Assembly: GCA_021604005.1 (NCBI GenBank)
Contig: BQIV01000018.1
Coordinates: 1 to 64,000, forward strand
Source of the DNA: Nitrospirales bacterium
Lineage (GTDB): Bacteria > Nitrospirota > Nitrospiria > Nitrospirales > UBA8639
DNA length: 64,000 nucleotides
Reading direction: 5' to 3'
The notes beneath the pieces were generated by a model. It was not told the DNA's origin. It saw nothing but the letters and a program-made list of their open reading frames with translations, and ran no database searches. The position numbers and the translations under genes were made by a program. Positions 17,863 to 26,159 of the stretch are shown one piece after another (within the stretch, counting starts at the first letter, position 1; every line of letters begins with the position of its first letter).

Positions 17863-18939
17863 ATGACTGAACGAATTGATAACCGCAATATCATTGATAT
17901 CGGAACCTTGATGACACCCCGTGAGGTCAAGAAAAAACTCCCGTTACCGGAGGATGCGGAAATGCTCGTTCGTCAAACCCGTCAAGCCATTCAAGACATC
18001 TTGAATGGACGCGACCGGCATCGTCTCCTCGTAATTGTTGGTCCATGCTCTATCCATGATCCCCAAGCGGCCTACGAATATGCCGAGCGGCTTAAAAGCC
18101 TTATGAAAAAAACTCGCGATCATCTTGTCATTGTCATGCGAACCTACTTTGAAAAACCTCGAACAACCGTCGGGTGGAAAGGCTTGATTAATGATCCACA
18201 TTTAGATACCAGTTGCGATATCGATGCGGGATTTCAATTAGCAAGAACCATCCTACTCAATATCAACGGCATGGGAATTCCCTGTGGCACGGAATTTCTT
18301 GATCCTGTCACACCGCAGTACCTCTCTGATCTCATCAGCTGGTCTGCCATCGGCGCGCGAACGACAGAAAGCCAGACGCATCGTGAAATGGCAAGCGGAC
18401 TCTCAATGCCTGTCGGGTTTAAGAACGGCACCGACGGAGGGCTTCAAGTTGCGCTTAACGCCATGATTGCCGCCCGCCATCCACAAAGTTTCATTGGCAT
18501 TAATGTTGACGGCGTAACGTCGATCATTAAAACCAATGGCAATCAAGATCGACATATTGTCCTTCGTGGCGGAGGAGGGAAAGTGAATTACCAAGCGGGA
18601 GATATCGAACAAGCGGCCGCAGCACTGACGGACGAGAAAATATCCAGACCAATTATGGTGGATTGTTCCCACGGGAACTCTGAAAAAGATCACACACGCC
18701 AAAGCAATGTTGCACGGACCGTCCTTCAGCAAATCTGTGAAGGACAAGAAGCCATTATGGGCCTTTTAATTGAAAGTCACTTAAACGCTGGTAATCAGAA
18801 GTGGGAAAAAGGCAAGAAGTTAGCGTATGGCGTTTCTATCACCGATGCATGCTTGGGATGGGCTGAAACAGAACGCGTCATCAACGAATTACAGGAGGGA
18901 CTGGAACGCGCATCCAAAGAAAAAACAGTATCCTTTTAA
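17863..18939 (+). CDS. aroG: 3-deoxy-7-phosphoheptulonate (DAHP) synthase, class I alpha
   Basis: This enzyme catalyses the first step of the shikimate pathway, from PEP plus erythrose-4-phosphate. It has 358 residues, the normal length of E. coli AroF/G/H. The diagnostic blocks are VGPCSIHDPQAAYEYAERL, VMRTYFEKPRTTVGWKGLINDP, ARTTESQTHREMASGLSMPVGFKNGTDG and VDCSHGNSEKDH. The metal-binding Cys (GPCS) and His (CSHGN) are both present. I cannot tell from sequence which aromatic amino acid inhibits it. Confidence 0.95.
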   Translation: MTERIDNRNIIDIGTLMTPREVKKKLPLPEDAEMLVRQTRQAIQDILNGRDRHRLLVIVGPCSIHDPQAAYEYAERLKSLMKKTRDHLVIVMRTYFEKPRTTVGWKGLINDPHLDTSCDIDAGFQLARTILLNINGMGIPCGTEFLDPVTPQYLSDLISWSAIGARTTESQTHREMASGLSMPVGFKNGTDGGLQVALNAMIAARHPQSFIGINVDGVTSIIKTNGNQDRHIVLRGGGGKVNYQAGDIEQAAAALTDEKISRPIMVDCSHGNSEKDHTRQSNVARTVLQQICEGQEAIMGLLIESHLNAGNQKWEKGKKLAYGVSITDACLGWAETERVINELQEGLERASKEKTVSF

Positions 18940-19166
18940 TCTCTTAGACTCTTACAACACTGGGAATGGTGGGCTATGTCTCTCCATTCCGAGTTGACGA
19001 TTCACTCTCTGTAATTCTCCCCTACTCTATAATTCTCAAATTCTTACGTTTGCCGCACAGTCGTTACCCCATCTACGTCACAGCCTGGTGAACCCACTAG
19101 CATGGTTCGGATGAAAAACCTGAAAAGTAGTCTTATGAGTACAGAGTTCGAAAGAATGGACACAAG

Positions 19167-19652
19167 CTATTTACTGAGGGACGAATCGATAGCTTGCTCA
19201 AACGTTGGGGTTGCTAACGTTGTTGCCTCATGTTCATGCGTGTGGCAACCAAGGCAATGACACAGACGACGATTCCAAAATCCTGCAAATGCGATAAGCG
19301 ATGCTCCTAACACATCAAGGGCAATCTCTCCAAAGCTGCTTGGCACCATCCAGACATGTGCAGCGACGAGCAAGGAAAGGCCGAGTGCGGTCATATACGC
19401 CGGACGAATATCGCGATGTAAGGGATAAGTGGCCAGCAGGCCAAACCCTGCGAGGATCCCAATGATACCGACAAAAAACCATTCGGTGGTTTCGGCTAAA
19501 AACCCGCCAAGAAGCACGTCCAACCCGCCCCATGAATGCGCAGCAATGACCGGAAGTGCGAGCAGGGCTAAGGGAGTGAGTGCGCAATGAACGGCACACA
19601 CCAATGATGCGATTGATCCGGCTTTTGAAAGTTTGGGGCCGAGAGTTTTCAT
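19167..19652 (-). CDS. MerC-domain membrane protein
   Basis: This protein has 161 residues from ATG 19652 and about four hydrophobic segments. It starts with the MerC pair CAVHCALTPLALLALP (two Cys with a His between) and ends in a soluble Cys/His cluster, CHCLGCHTHEHE, suited to metal binding. The ATG lies four bases after the stop of the Fur-family gene, so the two form an operon and share the palindromic operator at 20100. Metal transport or buffering is likely. The metal (Zn, Hg, Co or other) is not determined by sequence. Confidence 0.75.
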   Translation of the reverse strand: MKTLGPKLSKAGSIASLVCAVHCALTPLALLALPVIAAHSWGGLDVLLGGFLAETTEWFFVGIIGILAGFGLLATYPLHRDIRPAYMTALGLSLLVAAHVWMVPSSFGEIALDVLGASLIAFAGFWNRRLCHCLGCHTHEHEATTLATPTFEQAIDSSLSK

Positions 19653-19656
19653 AGGA

Positions 19657-20076
19657 TTATTGACATTTTGGACAGAGACCGCTGAATTCCAGTGTATGTT
19701 CATTCACGATAAATTGAGTTTCTTTTTCAATAAATGCTGTGAGTTTTTTTAGGGGGCATAATAATAAATCTGCAATGCGACCACACACTTGGCAACGAAT
19801 ATGATGATGGTGCTCACGTCCATGACGAATCTCAAAACGGGCTTGACCTTCTTTGTGAAGCTCAATTTGCGCCACGACTCCAAGGTCACGCAACACGGTT
19901 AGGGTCCGATACACAGTCACTAAATCGATTGACACCTTGTTCTTTTGCAAGCGTTCATAGAGCTCAGAGGCACTCAGTGGGTACTTTGTTCGTTCAAGAA
20001 CCCCTAAGACCGCCCGACGGGTTCGAGTAAGCCGATGCCCGGCAGCTCGCAAATCCTCATCAATGGTAGACTTCAT
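19657..20076 (-). CDS. Fur-family metalloregulator (Zur-like)
   Basis: This protein has 139 residues. A winged helix (TRTRRAVLGVLERTKYPLSASELYERLQ, then VTVYRTLTVLRDLGVV) is followed by the dimerisation domain with the His-rich EHHHHIRCQVCG and the C-terminal CPKC. The two CxxC pairs would hold the structural zinc. The same palindrome (TTGCAA-N5-TTGCAA) lies 24 bases before its start codon and in front of the zinc-uptake genes 4-12 kb away. This suggests autoregulation and a Zur-type role. The co-operonic gene encodes a MerC-like protein. PerR- or Fur-type specificity is not excluded. Confidence 0.85.
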   Translation of the reverse strand: MKSTIDEDLRAAGHRLTRTRRAVLGVLERTKYPLSASELYERLQKNKVSIDLVTVYRTLTVLRDLGVVAQIELHKEGQARFEIRHGREHHHHIRCQVCGRIADLLLCPLKKLTAFIEKETQFIVNEHTLEFSGLCPKCQ

Positions 20077-20099
20077 ATGTCTGACACCTCAATACCTAA

Positions 20100-20116
20100 T
20101 TGCAAATCTCTTGCAA
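20100..20116. promoter_or_regulatory. Fur-family operator (autoregulatory site)
   Basis: The site TTGCAAATCTCTTGCAA has two TTGCAA half-sites. It matches three other sites in the window (24767, 29331, 32034) and overlaps the expected promoter of the Fur-family gene. Confidence 0.7.
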
Positions 20117-20253
20117 TTATAAACATTTCACCATGAATGTCAAGTGAGTCGACAGACCATTGGCAGATGACATGTCTCGTACAACAGTAGCAAACGAGAC
20201 ATGGCCTATTGCCGCTAGAAGGATGGGGGAGAACCGACTGCGAGGGAAGTCCG

Positions 20254-21018
20254 TCAGGCACGCTCTCGAGAGAGAGGTCTTACCCGGCAGGCCAGAGCAA
20301 CACCCTCACGGTAGCGAAGCCATAAGCGTAATGATTTCTTGATAGCGACAAGAACCGCATCCTGCCTTGCCCTGGTTGTGGCATGTGTCACCACCATATT
20401 ATAGGCATCGTGTCGATGTCCGTTTTCGACCATTTGATGTGCTCGTGTTAAATCCATCGCGTCAGGCGAGACCCCATGATGACAGACTAACGGATGTTGC
20501 CGAACGATTGCTTCAAGACGTTTTCGCGTCATTGGAACCGTCGATGCCTGAAGTTCCTGTCGGTCGTGCTTGCTCCCCTCGACAAAGATCGTCAACACCG
20601 CCGCACCGACAACCCAGTCTTGATGAACGGAAACTCGGTCCAGCCAAAGCCGGTAATGACGGCTAGCCGGAAGTAAGGTGATGTGTGTAAATGCCTTTGC
20701 GGGATACCGTAATCCCTTCATCATTTTGAGAAACAATTCAGGATGTGACCGCCCCAATGATAATCGACCTGTATCTTCTTCGTAGATGTTTTCAGCCAGC
20801 ATCGCACGTACATCTGCTGGAGGGTTTTGCCCATAAATCCTTGCAAGAAAAACAGGAAAATCCCGCACATAGACACCAAATTCTTGCTGATAATGTAGTT
20901 TCAGTTTCGATTTGGCAATGGCAGGTCCAGAAAAAATGGACCAAGCCCAATGATGCTTTTGATCCATGAGGCTTAACAATTGATTGCGGAATTGTGTGCG
21001 AGAAAGACGTGTACTCAT
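20254..21018 (-). CDS. PqqC/TenA-like haem-oxygenase-fold protein, metal site apparently complete
   Basis: This all-helical protein of 254 residues belongs to the PqqC/TenA/CADD superfamily, which includes haem-oxygenase-like diiron oxidases. A carboxylate-x9-His (D82 and H92, in YEEDTGRLSLGRSH), E147 (in FVEGS) and an H194-x3-E198-x2-H201 triad resemble the Glu-His-Glu-His-Asp-His ligand order of diiron members, with Glu replacing Asp. It is paralogous to 56866-57609, which lacks the last two His. The reaction is unknown. Oxygen-dependent chemistry on a small molecule is a family-based guess. Confidence 0.7.
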   Translation of the reverse strand: MSTRLSRTQFRNQLLSLMDQKHHWAWSIFSGPAIAKSKLKLHYQQEFGVYVRDFPVFLARIYGQNPPADVRAMLAENIYEEDTGRLSLGRSHPELFLKMMKGLRYPAKAFTHITLLPASRHYRLWLDRVSVHQDWVVGAAVLTIFVEGSKHDRQELQASTVPMTRKRLEAIVRQHPLVCHHGVSPDAMDLTRAHQMVENGHRHDAYNMVVTHATTRARQDAVLVAIKKSLRLWLRYREGVALACRVRPLSRERA

Positions 21019-21325
21019 TCAATCATCCTTGTCTCTCAGATTCTGGCTATCTATCACCGTTTCACGAGATGCCTGCACGAACGACGTATGGTTGTGCGTT
21101 GTACATGATACCCATTCGGCTGGAAATTTGTGGCTTTCTCAAGTTTGCATAGTGTCTATAGAAGTTTTCCTCTATGGTTCGGATCGTTGACACATTGCTT
21201 TCGTTATCGCGAATAGGCCTAGAGCCACGTAAGATCTCAGCAGAATGCGGCAGGGAGGGCCAGAGGCTCAATGGTCTTGAGCATACACATGTCTTCCACG
21301 AATAGATGGATCGAGTTCTGGAGGT
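21019..21325. other. Gene-free spacer
   Basis: I see no frame with family resemblance and no strong hairpin. Confidence 0.35.
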
Positions 21326-22111
21326 CTAACGAGGGGATTCTACGCGTAAAGCGCTTTCTCTCGGCGACTGGACAGAGGATGGAAAGGGTTTGGCCTTGGC
21401 AGATTTTGAAGAACGTGGCTTGACTTTTTTCGTTACCGCCTTCTCGGGTCTTCCGGTTTTGGACTCAATAGATTCGAGCTCTTTACCCAGATGCAACAGG
21501 ACCTGTTGCTGTGAGACGGCTAAGGCTTTTAATTCACTAATTTGTGAATTGACTCGGGTGAATTCTTTTCGTTGAGCCGTCAGTTGATCGCGAAGCGCAT
21601 GCACTTCCCCCAGTAACTCGTCATGTTCTAACGTAGCCATAGATGATACGGGTTGTGATTCAATCGTAGCAGGAACAATCCGGGACTGCGACTTTGATGT
21701 GGCGTTCTTCTTTTGTGAATAGATTTTCCAAATTTTTTCGCTAATGTTATCTGAACGTTCTCGAGCGTTTTGTGCCAATCGAACAAGCAAATTTATACTC
21801 GCGCCCACCCCGTTTTTGCCAAGTCTTATGACACCGGTGACCACAGAAGCCAGACCGTTACCTACACACCGGCATCCACGCCCACACAGTGCAAAACCTG
21901 CCTGAATCCATCCAAGCAGTTGCTTGCCTGCACCTCGGACCGCATCAAGCATTGTCGCAAACAATTGCACACCGGCAGACGGCGCTTCATCTCCAACCTG
22001 AATTCTCAAAGACTGCGCAGGATCGTACGGTAGTTTTGGCTTGGACTTCTCACCGTCTGAAGGCAGTATATGAATGAGGTTGAGTGGAGTTTCCGTTGTT
22101 TTCCAGCCCAT
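21326..22111 (-). CDS. Hypothetical protein with amphipathic helices and coiled coil
   Basis: This protein has 261 residues. The N-terminal 70 residues are hydrophilic. A Gly/Ala/Val-rich amphipathic stretch follows (about 55-115: MLDAVRGAGKQLLGWIQAGFALCGRGCRCVGNGLASVV). A coiled coil of about 45 residues (LLGEVHALRDQLTAQRKEFTRVNSQISELKAL) leads into a Lys/Ser/Pro-rich tail. The pattern recalls polyhydroxyalkanoate-granule or other surface-associating proteins, but there is no family signature and no phaC or phaP neighbour. I do not recognise it. Confidence 0.55.
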   Translation of the reverse strand: MGWKTTETPLNLIHILPSDGEKSKPKLPYDPAQSLRIQVGDEAPSAGVQLFATMLDAVRGAGKQLLGWIQAGFALCGRGCRCVGNGLASVVTGVIRLGKNGVGASINLLVRLAQNARERSDNISEKIWKIYSQKKNATSKSQSRIVPATIESQPVSSMATLEHDELLGEVHALRDQLTAQRKEFTRVNSQISELKALAVSQQQVLLHLGKELESIESKTGRPEKAVTKKVKPRSSKSAKAKPFPSSVQSPRESALRVESPR

Positions 22112-22584
22112 AGCAAAGTTCCAATACGTCTAAAAACAATCGTTTGAGAATCTATTCTCTTAACGCAATATTGCTTGACCGTTAGTAAAATACATGTACC
22201 GTCTCATCAATGACGCGTATTTGCATACCTTCCTTACTTTTTTTACTCCTCTTGCTTGCTAGAGTCAATGGTGAGGAATACAGTGGTGATGCCTGAAACC
22301 GGCCATCAACCATGTTCATGATGACACAACTCAACTCCGTCATTAATAGCTCACGCATAGCCATACTCCAATATCTTGGATATCATATTCTGGTCGTCCA
22401 CCATATTTGCCGTATTGTGAGAATACATAAGATTTCATATAAATTCATTAGTGCCTTACAATTGAGTATTTATTATTAAATTATACTACCTATAAATCTT
22501 ATAAGTACATATTTCACCGATGTGGTGGAAGAATGGAAGATCTGAGTTTGTATAGTCGAAAACCTGTGAGGACTCACACTCCCT
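22112..22584. other. AT-rich gene-free spacer upstream of the metal island
   Basis: Several weak frames exist, none with family resemblance. No copy of the TTGCAA palindrome is present here, so the regulator gene that follows has no visible Fur-type operator. Confidence 0.4.
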
Positions 22585-22896
22585 ATGCAACGTCTTCATG
22601 AAACACTACGTCAACGAATCATGCAATTACTTCAAGACAATCAGCGATCATCGCATGAACTGGCAATATTGATTGACCGCTCAGCGAGAGACGTAGAACA
22701 TCACCTTGCCCATGTGAAGAGAAGTCTTGATAGCGATCAACAGAACCAATTCACCGTCTCTCCCGTTCGGTATCAACATTGTGGGTTCGTTTTTCGGGGA
22801 CGGAAACGATTGACCTGTCCCAGTCGTTGCCCAACCTGCAAAGGAGAACACATCTCCCCTCCTCGATTCCGGATTATCAGCAAAACTGCCGGTTGA
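22585..22896 (+). CDS. HTH plus Zn-ribbon transcriptional regulator (COG3357-like)
   Basis: This protein has 103 residues. The N-terminal winged-helix-like part (HETLRQRIMQLLQDNQRSSHELAILIDRSARDVEHHLAHV) joins a C-terminal zinc ribbon (CGFVFRGRKRLTCPSRCPTCKGEHI). This is the arrangement of the predicted regulators grouped as COG3357. It sits directly upstream of a zinc-island lipoprotein gene on the same strand with a 66-base gap, so it may sense metal or regulate the first lipoprotein. No target is known. Confidence 0.7.
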   Translation: MQRLHETLRQRIMQLLQDNQRSSHELAILIDRSARDVEHHLAHVKRSLDSDQQNQFTVSPVRYQHCGFVFRGRKRLTCPSRCPTCKGEHISPPRFRIISKTAG

Positions 22897-22962
22897 CAAT
22901 TTTGGAAAGAACAGGTATCCGAACACACATTAATAAGCCTATCGTTCAATCAGGACTCGACC

Positions 22963-23790
22963 ATGTTTTCTTTTGGTATGCGCAGTATAGTGTGTGGAAT
23001 GTTCGTCACATTGTCGGCGTGCGTGTCTGTTCCACAGATCGAGACTTCCATCCTTGAAAGCCCTCAGGGTCATGTGACGCTTAAGACCTTTTCCGATTCG
23101 TCCATTCACGCTTCTCATCCCTCATTCCTTGGCGCTCCTCTTCTACAAAAGGCACTTCAAGGACTTCACGTTTTGGAAGATAAAGCCTTATTGGCGACAT
23201 TGGTCAGCGGTGAAGGACAGGAGTTGCCGGTTCTGACTGATCAAGAGCTACAGTTTCTTATCCCGTGGCTGAGTGAGGCGTTTGCTCAAGCGACACCTGA
23301 AGAATATGTCTGGTTCCAACTCACAAACACCAATGCCACGGTCCCACACGAGACGAGTGGGAGTCTGTATTTCTTTCAGAACCTGTTACGGGTAACATTA
23401 CATACATTTCAAGCCGATCGTCGTCAAAACAAGCTATCATCAAAAGCCAGTTTCTCCCCGACACACATACGACATTGGACGTTGACGTATTCTCCAGCTA
23501 CGGCCCAACAACAGACCGATACCAGCCCAGAAACGTATCCCCAAGATGCAATCGGCTCTGTTGCCATTGATGTAACGACCTTGCCAACCACTAAACCACT
23601 ATCAAAGACTGAACCCAAAACCGTAATGCCATTGCAAAGAGAAATCATTGGGCAAGATGCCGAGGTACAGGAGACTCGACAATTGCGGAAAGAAATTGAA
23701 GAACTGCAAGAACAGGTCGACGAGCAGAATAGAACACTCAAACAATTACACGATCGGTTCAAACAACAGATGCCGTCACCAGAAGAATAA
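22963..23790 (+). CDS. Metal-island lipoprotein, family unknown (copy 1)
   Basis: This protein has 275 residues. A signal peptide is followed by a lipobox (VTLSAC), then a body of about 160 residues (IETSILESPQGHVTLKTFSDSSIHASHP through LYFFQNLLRVTLHTFQ). A linker and a C-terminal coiled coil (RQLRKEIEELQEQVDEQNRTLKQLHDRF) complete it. It is clearly paralogous to 25298-26122, with the same order and many identical blocks (AFAQAT/ALAQAT, QVETTI/QIETSI). It converges on an ABC permease gene 15 bases away. It is probably an outer-membrane or periplasmic lipoprotein working with metal uptake. I know no family for it. Confidence 0.75.
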   Translation: MFSFGMRSIVCGMFVTLSACVSVPQIETSILESPQGHVTLKTFSDSSIHASHPSFLGAPLLQKALQGLHVLEDKALLATLVSGEGQELPVLTDQELQFLIPWLSEAFAQATPEEYVWFQLTNTNATVPHETSGSLYFFQNLLRVTLHTFQADRRQNKLSSKASFSPTHIRHWTLTYSPATAQQQTDTSPETYPQDAIGSVAIDVTTLPTTKPLSKTEPKTVMPLQREIIGQDAEVQETRQLRKEIEELQEQVDEQNRTLKQLHDRFKQQMPSPEE

Positions 23791-23805
23791 TAGGAGTACA
23801 CATGG

Positions 23806-24648
23806 TTAAGAATGCACGTGTTTCGGCCCCAGACATTTCTTGACACACCATTGTCCCACACTCACAATCCTGAACAAGACCCCACCGACCACCACATCAG
23901 TTGGACCAGTCGGCCAATCAAGCTGGTACAACACGAGAAATCCTGAAAATTCCATTAACAAGCCAATGAAGGCAGCCACAATGGGCACTATCCAAATTCC
24001 AGTTTGCACGTGCATCGCAATCATAGGAGGAAGCAATAAAAATCCAAACGTCACCAATGGGCCGACGACGAGCACTCCCAAGGAAATCGTGACTCCAACG
24101 ATTCCATAGAGCAAACAATCCCAAACCCACACGAGTTTCCCAAGCGAGATTGCTAAGTCGCGATCGACGGAAACCAGCAGTAACTCTTTTCGAAAACACC
24201 ACAAGAGTGCCATCATCACGCTAAAACAGACAGCCAACAACCCTAAGTCGGCATCGGAAATGGCAATAATCTGACCATTCAATACAGACAACGCACCAAC
24301 TTCTGGAATCCGGTCTGACGCTAGAAGCAAGATCGTCAGCGCACCGGCTAAGACATAGAGTATGCCAATGCGACCTTCGACCATGCCGTGACCTTGCCGC
24401 TCCAACATGGCTATGAGCAGTAATGTGCCAGTTGTCAAAATCGTCGAACCAACGAGTCCAAGTCCGAAATCATTGTGAGGAATTTGCGAATGAAAGGTCG
24501 CATGCAAAAAAATAGCCATGGCAATTCCCGCGGCGGACAGCGTTGGTAAGGTAACACCGAGAAACCCCATCCGACGAACATACATCAGTTCGCCTACAAC
24601 TGGCAGCACCATCCGACTCAAGACTCCTCCATACAGCGCACTTCTCAA
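23806..24648 (-). CDS. Orphan ABC-3 family metal permease (second ZnuB)
   Basis: This permease of 280 residues has 7-9 hydrophobic segments. It is clearly paralogous to znuB at 26160 (VLPVVGELMYVRRMGFLGVTLPTLSAAGIA; SVDRDLAISLGKLVWVWDCLLYGIVGVTISLGVLVVGPLVTFGFLLLP). No ATPase or binding protein accompanies it, so it must use those of the main operon or be a relic. Homology extends upstream of the TTG start at 24648, through IDPSYVL, to an in-frame TAG at 24669-24667. That stop truncates the N-terminal helix relative to its paralog. The palindromic operator at 24767 lies 118 bases upstream. Confidence 0.75.
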   Translation of the reverse strand: MRSALYGGVLSRMVLPVVGELMYVRRMGFLGVTLPTLSAAGIAMAIFLHATFHSQIPHNDFGLGLVGSTILTTGTLLLIAMLERQGHGMVEGRIGILYVLAGALTILLLASDRIPEVGALSVLNGQIIAISDADLGLLAVCFSVMMALLWCFRKELLLVSVDRDLAISLGKLVWVWDCLLYGIVGVTISLGVLVVGPLVTFGFLLLPPMIAMHVQTGIWIVPIVAAFIGLLMEFSGFLVLYQLDWPTGPTDVVVGGVLFRIVSVGQWCVKKCLGPKHVHS

Positions 24649-24766
24649 AACATAGGAAGGGTCAATCTACTCAATGAATGAAAACTTTGGCAGCTGATTG
24701 TCTGTCGTTGGCTACTCCTCCTCTCAGAATTGAACAGTATTCACGTGCTTCAATAACGAAGCTTTA

Positions 24767-24783
24767 TTGCAACTCTCTTGCAG
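24767..24783. promoter_or_regulatory. Fur-family operator between divergent metal genes
   Basis: The site TTGCAACTCTCTTGCAG matches the site before the Fur-family gene at 15 of 17 positions. It lies between the orphan permease (minus strand) and the exported-protein/lipoprotein operon (plus strand) and could control both. Confidence 0.6.
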
Positions 24784-24846
24784 CTACTATACAATGTCCT
24801 CCGTGAGTCCATGACGCCCAATGTTAGGTATAGCAAGCTAAGGATC

Positions 24847-25287
24847 ATGCAAATACCGTTCAAACTATGGAAGCTCTCGGCGATGTTCCTTGTCGAGCTA
24901 TTATTCGTCATAGCATTCGGGAACTTTTCTGTATTTGCATTAGACCTTGGGTATTCTTGCCAAGCTCACCCAAGCGCTGTGTTCGATACCATAAGCCAGA
25001 CGACAAAAGAAATGAAAGATTGGCGGTCGATCAGGAAAGTGAGCCACGAGTACACGATTAAGGCGGTCGTGCGGAACTGGCGAAATGCGGCGGTCCCTAT
25101 CTGGGTTACTGTACGACTGTCACCCACTGGTGAGCATCAGAGCAATAGCGAAATGCACATACTCTGGGAACAATCAATGGAACCGCTGAATTACCCTGAC
25201 ATGTATACCTTCCTCAACATCTTTCAGCTCCGCCAGCAAGATGCTGACCTGCATTGCGTATGGATCGGCTCAGACGTGGGGCCTTGA
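24847..25287 (+). CDS. Exported hypothetical protein of the metal island
   Basis: From ATG 24847 this is a protein of 146 residues with a good signal peptide (LWKLSAMFLVELLFVIAFGNFSVFA-LD). The mature part has two Cys far apart (YSC and LHC) and a beta-rich middle (EYTIKAVVRNWRNAAVPIWVTVRLSPTGEH) that reads like a small immunoglobulin-type domain. ATG 24811 and TTG 24778 are alternative starts, the latter inside the operator. It is the first gene of a pair with the lipoprotein at 25298, ten bases away. Function unknown, presumably in metal handling. Confidence 0.55.
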   Translation: MQIPFKLWKLSAMFLVELLFVIAFGNFSVFALDLGYSCQAHPSAVFDTISQTTKEMKDWRSIRKVSHEYTIKAVVRNWRNAAVPIWVTVRLSPTGEHQSNSEMHILWEQSMEPLNYPDMYTFLNIFQLRQQDADLHCVWIGSDVGP

Positions 25288-25297
25288 GGATTCGTCG

Positions 25298-26122
25298 ATG
25301 CGTCAAGGACTCCACATGCTCATTGCCGGTCTCATACTGACTCTCGTGTTCACCGGCTGTTCCGGGTTGCCACAAGTGGAAACCACCATTCACCAAAACG
25401 AACGCGGCATCGTGAGCTTACGGACGTTTGCCGATCCAACGGTTAAAGCCACTCATCCCATGACACTTGAGCCATTCATCTTGGCTCGAGCCTTACGAGG
25501 ATTATACGTAAAAGAAGAAAAAGCGATGCTCGGAGGGCTGATTGACGGGGGAGCCGTGAAGCGTCCGACCTTCACGGATGAACAGATTGTCTTTCTAGCC
25601 CCGTTGCTCTCAACGGCTCTTGCACAAGCCACCGATGAAGAGCAGATCACATTCTCGCTGATTGACTATGTACAGTCAAAGAAGCGCCACACGAAGGGCG
25701 TCTTATATGTTTCCGAACCTGCACTCCACCTTATATTAACTCAGTATCAGGTTTCTGCCGAGAGGCCCACATTACTATCAAGACCGTCGTACTCCTTTAG
25801 CCGTCCTAAACGATGGACGCTTGGATTTTCACCAGATACTGGTCTCCTTGATGAATTCAACGATGTTCCAATAGGAAATAATTCAGATGGAAGAATGTTG
25901 AAGATTGCCTACAACCGTGTACCGAGTCATTCAAACTCATCCTCATCCAACATCAATTCTGAACATTCTGACGAAAAGGTGGCGAACCCAGACGCCTTAG
26001 CACATGAGAATAAGAGTGGGGCAGAACTGAAGACCCTCAAAGAAGAATTGAAAGAACTCCAGAACTCTCTGAGCGAACAGAATAGAAAGCTTGACCGATT
26101 GGAAAAACGAGTGAATCCGTAG
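25298..26122 (+). CDS. Metal-island lipoprotein, family unknown (copy 2)
   Basis: This protein has 274 residues from ATG 25298, with GAGG eight bases upstream. A signal peptide and lipobox (LVFTGC) precede the same body as copy 1 (PQVETTIHQNERGIVSLRTFADPTVKATHP, then LARALRGLYVKEEKAML and LSTALAQATDEE). A Ser/Asn-rich linker and a coiled coil (LKEELKELQNSLSEQNRKLDRLEKRV) follow. It lies downstream of the exported-protein gene under the operator at 24767 and converges on znuB 37 bases away. It probably faces the periplasm or outer membrane. Confidence 0.75.
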   Translation: MRQGLHMLIAGLILTLVFTGCSGLPQVETTIHQNERGIVSLRTFADPTVKATHPMTLEPFILARALRGLYVKEEKAMLGGLIDGGAVKRPTFTDEQIVFLAPLLSTALAQATDEEQITFSLIDYVQSKKRHTKGVLYVSEPALHLILTQYQVSAERPTLLSRPSYSFSRPKRWTLGFSPDTGLLDEFNDVPIGNNSDGRMLKIAYNRVPSHSNSSSSNINSEHSDEKVANPDALAHENKSGAELKTLKEELKELQNSLSEQNRKLDRLEKRVNP

Positions 26123-26159
26123 CAATCCGACGCATTCTCATCTTGTGCCGCAAAACCGA

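Noticed and set aside
22182-22364. Minus-strand frame of 60 codons
   Set aside because: It has no homology signal and lies in an AT-rich gap.
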